A stretch of DNA of 64,000 nt from Thalassobacterium maritimum (lineage in GTDB: Bacteria > Verrucomicrobiota > Verrucomicrobiia > Opitutales > Coraliomargaritaceae). The stretch lies in NCBI RefSeq assembly GCF_031127805.1, contig NZ_JARXHW010000024.1, positions 1 through 64,000 on the forward strand. The letters run 5' to 3'. Under the pieces are notes generated by a model. It saw nothing but the letters and a program-made list of their open reading frames with translations, did not search any database and was not told where the DNA came from. Every line of letters starts with the position of its first letter. The first letter of the stretch is position 1. Shown piece by piece: positions 25,270 through 34,098 of the stretch. The position numbers were made by a program, and so were the translations under genes.

Positions 25270-26709
25270 TTAGCTGTCTGTATAAAGCACCCAAGTATCC
25301 TTACTCCCTCCACCCTGTGAGGAATTCACCACCAGCGAGCCCTTTTTCAAGGCCACTCGCGTCAGCCCCCCCGGAACGATCGAAGTTTTTTCGCCCGAAA
25401 GAATGTAAGGCCGCAAGTCCACATGGCGTCCCTCGAAGTCGCCATCGCACCATGTAGGATGGCGCGAGAGCATGATCGGCGGCTGAGCGATAAAATTGCG
25501 TGGGTCCGACTTAATCAAAGCTCGGAAGTCTTCGACCTCTTGCTTGCTGGCCTTGGGCCCGATCAACATTCCGTAGCCACCCGCCTCGTTAGCCGACTTC
25601 ACGACCAACTGATCCAAGTTCTCCATGATGTACTTAAAGTCATCATCCTCCGATGCAAAGAAGGTCTCCACTTGCCCCAGAATCGGCTCCTCGCTCAAGT
25701 AAAAGCGAATCATGTCCGGCACGTAAGCATAGATCAGTTTATCATCCGCGATACCAGTACCGATCGCATTGGCGATGTTCACATTACCTGCACGCAAGGC
25801 ATTCACCAAGCCCGGCACCCCCAGCATCGAGTCCGGCCGGAAGACACTGGGATCCAGAAAGTCATCATCAATGCGGCGGTAGATCACATCCACCTGCTGC
25901 AAGCCTTGAGTGGTGCGCATATAGACCTTGTAATCACGCACCACAAGGTCGCTGCCTTCCACGATCTCGATGCCCATTTGCCGCGCCAAGAAGCAATGCT
26001 CAAAGTAAGCCGAGTTGAAATGCCCCGGAGTTAACAATACGCAGACCGGGTCTTCCTTACCATAGGGCGCCACATACTGCAGCGTATTCAACAACTCCTC
26101 CGAGTAGTTTTCCACCGGCCGCACACCCGCCTTAGGAAAGAAATTAGGAAAGGCGCGCTTCATGGCTTGCCTATTTTCTAAGAGATAAGAGACGCCCGAA
26201 GGGCTGCGTGCATTGTCCTCTAAGACCAAATAATTGCCCTTATCATCACGGATCAAATCCGTGCCACAGATATGGATATAAATATCTCGCGGGACCTTCA
26301 CGTTCATAAACTCACGGCGAAAGTGCTTCCCCGACAAGATGTAGCTGGCCGGGATGATGCCCTCCTTAATGATACGCTGCTCCGAATACACGTCCTTTAA
26401 GAACATATTCAGTGCCTGCATCCGCTGCGTCAGACCACGCTCCAGAAAAGACCATTCCGTCTTCGGAATAATGCGCGGCATCAAATCAAAAGGGAAAATC
26501 TTTTCCGTCCCCTCATCATCGTCGTAAACGGTAAAAGTGATTCCTTGGCGCAAGAACGAAAGATCCACCGCTTGCCGCTTCTGTTCAAACTTATCGATCG
26601 ATAGCGGCGTCAAGCGCTCTAAGATCGCTTGATAGTGGGGACGGACTTTACCGTCGGCATCAAACATCTCATCAAAGAAATGATCGGTATCGTATTGTTC
26701 AAAAAACAT
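25270..26709 (-). CDS. Circularly permuted ATP-grasp ligase (type 2)
   Basis: The 479-residue protein, a COG2308-type ATP-grasp amide ligase, looks catalytically intact. LEDNARSPSGVSYLLENR is at 163-180, ANAIGTGIADDKLIYAYVPD carries the next conserved acidic/Lys pair, VVKSANEAGGYGM is the Gly-rich ATP loop, and RHVDLRPYIL precedes the last metal ligands. It is the first gene of the seven-gene minus-strand run, so the promoter should lie in the 26710-26821 spacer shared with the divergent MgtC-like gene. It is probably cytosolic, making or extending an unknown peptide-like product with the alpha-E and transglutaminase partners. Confidence 0.92.
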   Translation of the reverse strand: MFFEQYDTDHFFDEMFDADGKVRPHYQAILERLTPLSIDKFEQKRQAVDLSFLRQGITFTVYDDDEGTEKIFPFDLMPRIIPKTEWSFLERGLTQRMQALNMFLKDVYSEQRIIKEGIIPASYILSGKHFRREFMNVKVPRDIYIHICGTDLIRDDKGNYLVLEDNARSPSGVSYLLENRQAMKRAFPNFFPKAGVRPVENYSEELLNTLQYVAPYGKEDPVCVLLTPGHFNSAYFEHCFLARQMGIEIVEGSDLVVRDYKVYMRTTQGLQQVDVIYRRIDDDFLDPSVFRPDSMLGVPGLVNALRAGNVNIANAIGTGIADDKLIYAYVPDMIRFYLSEEPILGQVETFFASEDDDFKYIMENLDQLVVKSANEAGGYGMLIGPKASKQEVEDFRALIKSDPRNFIAQPPIMLSRHPTWCDGDFEGRHVDLRPYILSGEKTSIVPGGLTRVALKKGSLVVNSSQGGGSKDTWVLYTDS

Positions 26710-26821
26710 AATAATAGGGGCTCAATAGAGTTCAGACAAAGGATTAGCAAATTACCTGCCACTTTTCAGATCGCCACCAACTATACCTCACTACAAATTT
26801 GAAAAGCTTCACAGCTTGAGT

Positions 26822-27283
26822 ATGCTACAGCTCATGGAAATGGGAATCACAATCGAAGAGTTATTTCGCTACATGAGTTTAATGGGAATTGCCTACGTGC
26901 TCGCGCTTCCGATCGGCCTTAATCGTGAAATGAAAGCTAGAGGCGCCGGCCTACGCACCTTCCCGATCGTGGCGATTGCCGCCTGCGCTTTTCTACTGGT
27001 AGGACGCGCCGTGCTTCCAGAAGGCGATCCACAGGCCCGCATCATGTATGGCTTAATGACAGGTATTGGCTTCATCGGCGGCGGCGCGATCATCAAGGGC
27101 GATCATGAAGTCAACGGCACCGCAACCGCCGCCAGCATCTGGGCGACAGGTGCCATCGGCATGGCGGTGGCCTACCAACAATATGCCATCGCGATCGTGC
27201 TCAGCGCGGCCAATTTTTTCACTCTATACTTCGGCATGTCCGCCAAAAAAGAACTTAACTGCGACCACGAAGAAGAATGCTAA
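26822..27283 (+). CDS. MgtC/SapB family membrane protein
   Basis: The roughly 153-residue protein has four to five membrane helices. It carries the family signature LPIGLNREMKARGAGLRTFP and MTGIGFIGGGAIIKGDHEVNGTATAASIWATGAIGMAVAY. It has only the MgtC membrane part and ends in the acidic, Cys-containing tail NCDHEEEC. Members influence Mg2+ homeostasis, acid growth and, in pathogens, ATP synthase activity; the role here is unknown. ATGs at 26822, 26834 and 26840 are all possible starts. It is divergent from the ATP-grasp gene. Confidence 0.9.
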   Translation: MLQLMEMGITIEELFRYMSLMGIAYVLALPIGLNREMKARGAGLRTFPIVAIAACAFLLVGRAVLPEGDPQARIMYGLMTGIGFIGGGAIIKGDHEVNGTATAASIWATGAIGMAVAYQQYAIAIVLSAANFFTLYFGMSAKKELNCDHEEEC

Positions 27284-27387
27284 TGCGCTTAGCTTCTGCT
27301 TGCTTGACTTCAAACACGATTTACACGATATTATACTCATTCAACCCCATGGAATGCTTAGCTTTAAATAGTCAAGAGTCCATGGCC

Positions 27388-27420
27388 CCCCATAGGCTGC
27401 GGTCTATGGGGTTATTTTTT
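27388..27420 (+). terminator. Rho-independent terminator after the MgtC-like gene
   Basis: The stem CCCCATAG (27388-27395) / CTATGGGG (27404-27411) has an 8-base loop, and TTATTTTTT follows. It lies about 105 bases past the MgtC-like stop and 25 bases before the NYN reading frame. Confidence 0.85.
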
Positions 27421-27444
27421 ATACGGGAGTCACCAAGCAGGTAA

Positions 27445-28107
27445 ATGGCTGAGCAAAAAAGAGGTCGCCGCACCAGTTTTTTCATAGACGGCTTCAATTT
27501 GTACCACTCCCTGCGGACCGCCGAAAGATTACTGCCGCACACTCAACTCAAATGGCTGGATATCCCAGCACTATGCCGATCCTACCTGCCGATGGTGGGA
27601 AATGGAGCCGAACTCGAAGAAATCCATTACTTCAGCGCCTACGCCGATCACCTACAAAAAGAGATCCCGCAAAAGCCTGAAAGGCATCGCAAGTTCACAC
27701 GCGCCCTGACCGCCAGCAAGGTGAACGTGCACATTGCCAAATTTCGGAAGAAAAAAGTGTGGTCTCACTCGCAAAAAATCTGGCTGGAGGCATACGAAGA
27801 AAAGGAAACCGACGTCGCCATCGCCTGCAAAGTGCTCTCGCTGGCACAAAAGAATGCCTTCGAAGTAGCCGTCTTAATCACTGGCGATTCGGACTTCTCT
27901 CCCTTGGCACGAACCTTCAAATAAGACTTCCTTCAAAAGGAACTCTTATTCGCATTCCCCTTTGCACGTAGTTCCAAAGAACTCAAACAGATCTGCCCAC
28001 GCTCCTTTACAATCAGTAAAGAAACCTATGCGAAATATCAGCTGCCAGACCAAATTCGATTACCAAGCAATAAGTACGTTTCAGTGCCAAATGAGTGGCA
28101 GGTTTAA
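27445..28107 (+). pseudogene. NYN-domain ribonuclease-like gene interrupted by an in-frame TAA
   Basis: The first 159 codons encode an NYN/PIN-like fold: FFIDGFNLYHSL holds the first catalytic Asp, ETDVAIACKVL the middle acid, and LITGDSDFSPLARTF the last. A TAA at 27922-27924 stops the chain, but the same frame continues for 60 codons with sequence that completes the domain (DFLQKELLFAFPF, KELKQICPRSFTISKETY) to a TAA at 28105-28107. Nothing else is shifted, so a single nonsense change at codon 160 explains it. The upstream product would keep all the acidic residues but lose the last strand and helix. It is either a fresh pseudogene, a readthrough gene or a sequencing error. Confidence 0.8.
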
Positions 28108-28201
28108 TTAAAAACAAGCGCCCACTAAGCAAGAATGACTATCGAGACTAGTACAGCTTCTGCTTGCATTGAGGGTTTGCGCGCTCAATCTACCCGATCC
28201 C

Positions 28202-31200
28202 ATGCCAGAAAAAGATACCGAGTTCGTCCACCTTCATGTCCACACAGACCACAGTCTGTTGGATGGTTGTAGCCGGGTGGATAAACTCTGTGGCCGAGCG
28301 GCAGAGCTGGGCATGAAGGCGCTCTCGATCACCGACCACGGGGTGCTCTACGGGCTGACCAGCTTCTTCAAGCAGGCGGAAAAGCATGGCATCAAACCAC
28401 TGCTGGGCTGCGAAATCTATCTAGTCTACGAAGATCAGCTGGCCACGGTCAATGAGCTGCGCGCCAAACAAAAATCACGCCACATGGGCCTGCTGGCGCG
28501 CAATTTCACGGGCTATCAAAACTTGTGCAAAATCGTCTCGAAGGCACACACTCAGGGCTTTTACCGCAATCCACGCACCGACCTAAAAACTCTGGCCGAG
28601 CACAGCGAGGGTTTGATCGGTTTTTCGGGCTGCTTGGCGGCGGTGATTCCACAATATCTGCTGGAAGACAAATTTGACGAGGCACGCGCGGCAGCCGCCA
28701 AGTTCATCGATATTTTCGGGAAGGACTACTTCATTATCGAGATCATGGACCACGGCATCGAGGAGCAACGCCGCATCATCCCGGGCCTGCTCAAAATTGC
28801 GACGGAATTTGATCTCAAAGTGGTCGCCACCAACGACGTGCACTACGTCAAGAATACCGACTGGGAGCCGCACGACTCACTGCTCTGCATTCAGACCGGG
28901 GCCAAGATCCGCGACGAGAAACGCATGCGCTACGACGCGCAGCAATTTTACCTAAAGTCGCGCGAAGAGATGGACCTGGCATTTAAAGAAGTGCCCGAGT
29001 CGATCACCAATACTTCGGCGGTGGCCGAAATGTGTGAGGTCAAGCTGCCCTTCGGTGAAGACCACTACCCCGTCTACGAGCGTCCTGCGGAAATCGAGAG
29101 TGGCAAAGACCACGAGAATTTCGATCGCTGCTTAGACATCTATGTCGCCAAGAAGAACGAAATCCTGGTGCGTGATGGGGGCGAACCGATCGAGCTCAGC
29201 GAAGCGGAACGCATAAAGCATAAGAGCAACGGCCTCTACCTTTTTGAGCTGTGTAAAGAAGGGCTCAAGGAGCGCTACGGCACCGACTACGACGCCTGCC
29301 GTGCCGACTGGGAGCAGGCATCGGACGACGATAAACGCTACTGCGAACAGCTCGAATACGAGCTCGCGATCATTGCAGGCACGGGCTTCGTCGACTACTT
29401 CCTGATCGTTTGGGACTTCATTAACTGGGCCCGGGAGCAAGGCATCCCCGTGGGACCGGGCCGTGGCTCGGGTGCGGGTTGTATTGTGGCCTATGTGCTT
29501 AAGATTACCGACATCGACCCGCTAAGCTTCGGCCTACTGTTTGAGCGTATGCTCAACTTGGAACGTGTCTCGCCGCCCGATTTCGACGTCGACTTCTGCA
29601 TGCGTCGCCGCGATGAGGTGGTCAACTACGTGCGTGATAAATATGGTAAGGACCGCGTGGCCAACATCATTACCTTCGGCACCTTCGGAGCCAAAATGAT
29701 CATTCGCGACTTGGCGCGCGTCAACGATCTCGAATTTGCCGAGGCCAACAAACTGGCCAAGATGATTCCCGACGAGCTCAACATTACGCTGGATGACTCT
29801 GTAAAAAAATCGCCTGAGCTGGCGGCGGAGGTGAATCGCAATCCAGTGGCGAAATCGATCCTCGACCAAGGCCGCGTGATCGAGGGCATGATTCGTAATA
29901 CCGGCAAACATGCCTGCGGAGTGATCATCGCCGACCAAGACATCACTAATCTTATTCCCGTCACACTACAAGAAGGCGATTTGACCACTCAGTATCCGAA
30001 GGGGCCTTCGGAAGACCTCGGCTTGCTCAAGATGGACTTCTTGGGGCTGAAGACATTGACCGTGATTTCGGATGCGGAGAAGAATGTAAAAATGACGCGC
30101 GACATGCCCGACTTCAATGTCGAGAAGGTATCGCTCAAAGACAAAGAGACCTTCGACTTGCTCAACTCGGGCCGCACCACCGCCGTCTTCCAGCTGGAAT
30201 CGGGCGGCATGCAACAGCTCTGTCGTCAGATCGGGCTGAGCTCCTTCGAGGAAATTATCGCTTTGATCGCGCTCTACCGTCCGGGGCCGATGCAGTTCAT
30301 CCCACAGTTCATCGAAGGCAAAAAAGATCCTACGACGGTGCAAATCCCCCACCCACTACTCAAAGAGTTGGTGGAAGAAACCTACGGGGTCTTAGTGTAT
30401 CAGGAACAGGTGATGCAATCGGCCCAGATCATTGCCGGCTATACGCTCGGGGGCGCGGACATTTTGCGTCGCGCCATGGGTAAGAAGATTAAGTCTGTGA
30501 TGGACGCGCAGAAGGATGTCTTCATCAAGGGCGCCAAAGCGACCAATAACATCGATCGCAAGACCGCGGAATCCATCTTCGCCCTGCTAGAGAAGTTCGC
30601 CCAATACGGATTCAATAAGTCGCACTCTGCGGCTTATGCGATGCTCAGCTATCGCACCGCGTATTTGAAAGCCAACTACCCCGTGGAGTTCATGGCAGCG
30701 GTGTTGACTTCCGAGCAAGGCAACGCCGACAAGCTATCCAATTTCTTGGCCGAGTGTAACGCCATGAACGTGCCGGTGCTCAGCCCCGACGTGAATGAAT
30801 CCGGCGCCGACTTCACCCCCGTACTTGAAAATGGGGAAGGTTGTATTCGCTTCGGTATGGCCTCGATCAAAGGTGTAGGTGAAGGAGCGGCCAGAGTGAT
30901 TATTGCCGAGCGCGATGCCAACGGCCCCTACGAGAACTTTAGCGACTTCATTGTGCGCAATGCCGACAAAGCCGTCAACCGGCGCGTGATCGAAGCCTTG
31001 ATCAAGACCGGTGGCTTTGATGCCATGGGCGAAGACCGCGCCAGCTTGCTCGACGGCCTCGACTCCGAGCTGGCCGAAGCCGAAAGCGCTCGCAAAGACC
31101 GCGAGGCAGGCCAAGCTAGCCTCTTCGACATGTTGGGCGACGACACCGGGGTGGCCGATGAGGACAAGCCAGGCAGCAACCGCCGCCGCGTCGAAGAGAT

Positions 31201-31900
31201 GGGCATGACAGAAAAGTTGCGCTACGAAAAAGAGTTGCTCGGTTTTTATATTTCCGGGCACCCGATGGATGCGTATGCCGCGCTCGACGATGCGATCGAC
31301 AGCTTCCGTCACCCCGACGACTTGTTCAACTTCGATGACCGCAGCAGCTTTCGACTCAGTGGCATCGTCAGCAACCTGCAGATCAAATACACGCGTAAAG
31401 ACAGCAAGCAGATGGCGGTCTTCAACCTCGCCACGCGCAGCCACAGTTTCGAGATGATCATGTTCCCCGATCCCTATGCCAAAGAGGGGCATCGCTTGGA
31501 AGACGGCAAACTCGCACTGATTCACGGCATCATTGGTCGTCGCAACGGAGAGATGAGCCTCGCCGCGCACAACGTCTTCGACCTAGAAGTTTCGATTCCA
31601 AAACTGATTCAGCGCATCAACTTTATTTTATATCCCAACGACAAAGCAGTGGAATTCATCCACCTCTTGCGTGACACCATCGACGAGCAATACGGCGAGA
31701 CACGGGTCAACATTAGCTTCCTCGTCGAAGAGCAAATCCTAGAAGCACAGACCGCGCAATCGCTCACCTTCTCGATTACTCAGACCAATTTTAAAGCACT
31801 ACGCCGCCACCCCGCTCTGGCCGGCGTGCGCGTTGAAGCAGTGGACCTAAAGCCCATCGACGACCGCAAGCCGTGGGAGAAGCGTGGCAAAAAATTCTAG
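28202..31900 (+). CDS. dnaE: DNA polymerase III alpha subunit
   Basis: The 1232 residues form a DnaE1-type replicative polymerase. The N-terminal PHP domain starts FVHLHVHTDHSLLDG, the catalytic acids lie in SPPDFDVDF and in KMDFLGLKTL, and the palm motif is GPGRGSGAGCIVAYVLKI. A helix-hairpin-helix region (FDAMGEDRASLLDGL) and an OB domain follow toward the end. The ATG at 28202 (MPEKDTEF) is preferred to a TTG 11 codons upstream. The end touches queE with no gap. Function is secure. Confidence 0.98.
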   Translation: MPEKDTEFVHLHVHTDHSLLDGCSRVDKLCGRAAELGMKALSITDHGVLYGLTSFFKQAEKHGIKPLLGCEIYLVYEDQLATVNELRAKQKSRHMGLLARNFTGYQNLCKIVSKAHTQGFYRNPRTDLKTLAEHSEGLIGFSGCLAAVIPQYLLEDKFDEARAAAAKFIDIFGKDYFIIEIMDHGIEEQRRIIPGLLKIATEFDLKVVATNDVHYVKNTDWEPHDSLLCIQTGAKIRDEKRMRYDAQQFYLKSREEMDLAFKEVPESITNTSAVAEMCEVKLPFGEDHYPVYERPAEIESGKDHENFDRCLDIYVAKKNEILVRDGGEPIELSEAERIKHKSNGLYLFELCKEGLKERYGTDYDACRADWEQASDDDKRYCEQLEYELAIIAGTGFVDYFLIVWDFINWAREQGIPVGPGRGSGAGCIVAYVLKITDIDPLSFGLLFERMLNLERVSPPDFDVDFCMRRRDEVVNYVRDKYGKDRVANIITFGTFGAKMIIRDLARVNDLEFAEANKLAKMIPDELNITLDDSVKKSPELAAEVNRNPVAKSILDQGRVIEGMIRNTGKHACGVIIADQDITNLIPVTLQEGDLTTQYPKGPSEDLGLLKMDFLGLKTLTVISDAEKNVKMTRDMPDFNVEKVSLKDKETFDLLNSGRTTAVFQLESGGMQQLCRQIGLSSFEEIIALIALYRPGPMQFIPQFIEGKKDPTTVQIPHPLLKELVEETYGVLVYQEQVMQSAQIIAGYTLGGADILRRAMGKKIKSVMDAQKDVFIKGAKATNNIDRKTAESIFALLEKFAQYGFNKSHSAAYAMLSYRTAYLKANYPVEFMAAVLTSEQGNADKLSNFLAECNAMNVPVLSPDVNESGADFTPVLENGEGCIRFGMASIKGVGEGAARVIIAERDANGPYENFSDFIVRNADKAVNRRVIEALIKTGGFDAMGEDRASLLDGLDSELAEAESARKDREAGQASLFDMLGDDTGVADEDKPGSNRRRVEEMGMTEKLRYEKELLGFYISGHPMDAYAALDDAIDSFRHPDDLFNFDDRSSFRLSGIVSNLQIKYTRKDSKQMAVFNLATRSHSFEMIMFPDPYAKEGHRLEDGKLALIHGIIGRRNGEMSLAAHNVFDLEVSIPKLIQRINFILYPNDKAVEFIHLLRDTIDEQYGETRVNISFLVEEQILEAQTAQSLTFSITQTNFKALRRHPALAGVRVEAVDLKPIDDRKPWEKRGKKF

Positions 31901-32569
31901 ATGCTCCCGATCCACGAACAATTTTACACCTTCCAAGGCGAAGCTGCACACGCGGGACGCGCGGCTTACTTCATCCGCACCTTTGGCTGCCCGGTGCATT
32001 GCCCTTGGTGTGACTCTGCCGGCACTTGGCATCCGGACTACATTCCGAAAAAGATCCAACGCTTCTCGGTGGAATCACTGGTGGCGGAAGTGGCCAAGAC
32101 CAAGGCTGAGTTTGTCGTGATCACTGGCGGCGAGCCTGCGATTCATAATCTCGCTCCCCTAGTCGATGCCTTGCATGCGATCGAGCAGAAAGTGCATTTG
32201 GAAACGAGCGGCTCATTTGCGATTAAGGGCAACTTTGATTGGATCACCTTGAGCCCGAAGCGCTGGAAGTTGCCCTTGGCTGAGAACATTAAGCGCGCGG
32301 ACGAATTTAAGATCATCGTCGATCGCGAGGGTGCGATTGAGAAATACGCCGAGGTGATCGGCAAAACCGAAAAGCCGATCTGGCTCCATCCGGAATGGTC
32401 CAAGCACAACGATGCCGCCACTTTGGATGCGATTACGGAGTGGGTGAAAGCACGGGGCGCGCCCTACCGGGCCGGTTGGCAGATGCACAAGCACTATGCG
32501 GCGGACTTGAAAGATAGCCGCAGTGCGCCCGCCGCCCCTTTAGGTGGCGATCCGAAACAGGGCTTCTGA
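31901..32569 (+). CDS. queE: 7-carboxy-7-deazaguanine synthase (radical SAM QueE)
   Basis: The 222-residue radical-SAM enzyme performs the ring contraction that makes the deazaguanine core of queuosine. The cluster ligands are in CPVHCPWCD (C-x3-C-x2-C). The QueE start QFYTFQGEAAHAGRAAYFIR, the SAM-binding ITGGEP and the strand HLETSGS support the assignment. The ATG follows the dnaE stop directly (TAGATG), so translation is coupled. The last 20 residues (RSAPAAPLGGDPKQGF) form a flexible extension. No other queuosine gene is in the window. Confidence 0.92.
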   Translation: MLPIHEQFYTFQGEAAHAGRAAYFIRTFGCPVHCPWCDSAGTWHPDYIPKKIQRFSVESLVAEVAKTKAEFVVITGGEPAIHNLAPLVDALHAIEQKVHLETSGSFAIKGNFDWITLSPKRWKLPLAENIKRADEFKIIVDREGAIEKYAEVIGKTEKPIWLHPEWSKHNDAATLDAITEWVKARGAPYRAGWQMHKHYAADLKDSRSAPAAPLGGDPKQGF

Positions 32570-32623
32570 TAGTGTCCGTTTATGTCAGCTCGAAGAAAAC
32601 TGCTCTCACACCGCGCGGGCGTG

Positions 32624-32641
32624 ACAAGTCGCGCCCCTACA
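32624..32641 (-). repeat. Copy 1 of an 18-bp dispersed intergenic repeat
   Basis: Read on the minus strand this is TGTAGGGGCGCGACTTGT, identical to 40514-40531 on the plus strand. Both copies lie in short intergenic spacers. On the minus strand it continues into CACGCCCGCGCGG, so it is part of a longer GC-rich element. Confidence 0.8.
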
Positions 32642-32663
32642 AATAGCATCCGCATGAGCAGCT

Positions 32664-32696
32664 AAAAAAAGCCCGCGCAGTTTTCACCGAGCGGGC
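32664..32696 (-). terminator. Terminator after the cyclophilin gene
   Basis: The stem GCCCGC (32671-32676) / GCGGGC (32691-32696) is followed on the minus strand by seven T. It lies 27 bases past the stop of the minus-strand gene at 32723. Confidence 0.85.
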
Positions 32697-32722
32697 TTCT
32701 GAAATGAATGTAGCAGAATCGT

Positions 32723-33898
32723 TTAATCGACCAGGTAGGCCTTCACGATTTTTTGCTCTTCGACCGGCTTGTCGCCGGCGCCAGTTTCGACCTTCTCGAT
32801 CTTCACGACGTTATCATAACCTTTAACAACTTTGCCGAAGATGGTGTGCTTATCGTTGAGCCATTCAGGATTGCTCGTAGTGATGAAAAACTGGCTGCCG
32901 TTTGTCATGGGACCGGAATTGGCCATGGCGAGCATGCCTTCGCTATCGAAGCGTGCTTCTTCGCTAAATTCGTCGGGGAAATTTTTGCCCCAGATAGACT
33001 CACCACCGGTGCCTGAACCGAGCGGGTCGCCGCCTTGGATCATGAAGCCGTCGATCACGCGGTGAAAGATCAAGTCGTTATAGTAGCCATCTTCAATGTG
33101 ACCTACGAAGTTCGCCACAGCCAGCGGAGCAATGCTAGGGAAGAGCTCGATTTCAACGTCACCTTGAGTGGTCTCCAACACGATGTTGAAATTGTCTTTT
33201 TCTTTCCACTCATCAGCCACTTCTTTAAACTCAGCCATGGCTGCTTCCTGTGCGGCGGCTTGCGCAGCCATCATCTCTGCCTGCTGAGCTTGCATTTGAG
33301 CTTGAGCGGCTTGTACGCGAACTTGAATAAACTCCTGGAATGCGGGCATCTTTGCTTCGAGTGTCGGGTCTGGCGCCTGATCCTTCGCACCCTGGGCAAA
33401 GCCTTTGCTGATCTTGCTAGCTTCCTCGCTGCCAAAGCCGAGTTGCTGCAATCCAGATTGCATCACGATAACTGCACCAATTTTACTCAAAGAGGCCTCA
33501 CTGATCGCAGGCAATTCTTCTGCGGCCGCTTGCACAGCTTCGGCGCGTGCCTGCGCTTCGGCAAAAGCAGCTTCCACTTCTGATTGCTCAAACGCGCGTA
33601 AATCTAACTCGCCAGTCAAACCTTTTTCAAGGCCGTCAGCGAGCACGGCAATTTGCTTATCATCCAGCTGCAAGGAAGCCACACCGCCGCCTTGCGCGGT
33701 GAGATAGCCGACAATCTCGATTAACTCATCTTCAGAAACTTGAACGGGAGCCACATGCTCAGCATGATTGTGCCCCGCATGATCATGACCGGCGTGGTCC
33801 GCATGATCATGACCGGCGTGCTCCGCATGATCTTGGGCAAATACTGGGCTTGCTGCCATCAGCGCCACAAGCAGGAATCGGTACGATTTGGAATACAT
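32723..33898 (-). CDS. Secreted cyclophilin-type peptidyl-prolyl isomerase with His-rich N-terminus
   Basis: The 391-residue protein has a Sec signal peptide (about 1-21, ending VFA-Q) and then the His/Asp-rich segment DHAEHAGHDHADHAGHDHAG (22-41), which continues to about residue 48. After it comes a helical Ala/Gln/Glu-rich region (55-230) resembling FKBP-type dimerisation helices. The cyclophilin domain (about 240-391) carries FHRVIDGFMIQGGDPLGSGTGG and NGSQFFITT; the catalytic Arg is in FHRV. It should act in the periplasm as a proline isomerase/chaperone, and the His segment could bind metal. The His tract is encoded by 24-bp tandem repeats at 33777-33832. It appears monocistronic with its own terminator. 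Confidence 0.9.
   Translation of the reverse strand: MYSKSYRFLLVALMAASPVFAQDHAEHAGHDHADHAGHDHAGHNHAEHVAPVQVSEDELIEIVGYLTAQGGGVASLQLDDKQIAVLADGLEKGLTGELDLRAFEQSEVEAAFAEAQARAEAVQAAAEELPAISEASLSKIGAVIVMQSGLQQLGFGSEEASKISKGFAQGAKDQAPDPTLEAKMPAFQEFIQVRVQAAQAQMQAQQAEMMAAQAAAQEAAMAEFKEVADEWKEKDNFNIVLETTQGDVEIELFPSIAPLAVANFVGHIEDGYYNDLIFHRVIDGFMIQGGDPLGSGTGGESIWGKNFPDEFSEEARFDSEGMLAMANSGPMTNGSQFFITTSNPEWLNDKHTIFGKVVKGYDNVVKIEKVETGAGDKPVEEQKIVKAYLVD
33777..33832. repeat. 24-bp tandem repeats encoding the His-rich segment
   Basis: Units start GCATGATCATGACCGGCGTG. Two full copies lie at 33777-33800 and 33801-33824 with one base difference, and a partial copy lies at 33825-33832. They are in frame and code for a repeating His/Asp/Ala/Glu/Gly octapeptide, so copy number changes would lengthen or shorten the metal-binding-like tract without a frameshift. 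Confidence 0.85.
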
Positions 33899-34098
33899 AT
33901 ATATTGTTGAAAAATAGAATTTCAGGGTGAAGGGCGCTAGGTTTACGCCTTTGGTAAAAAGGTCAACCGACTATCTTACTCTTCAGGCAGACAGAAGGGA
34001 TACGAAAATGTTCAAAAATTCGCCCAATTCATGATGCGGATGCACCCGTGCGAACCTCGAATGCACCACGCGCCTGACTGGCCCAAGGGAGGGGGCGA

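Noticed and set aside
30734..31570. 278-codon minus-strand frame inside dnaE
   Set aside because: A shadow of dnaE; no start signal, no family resemblance.
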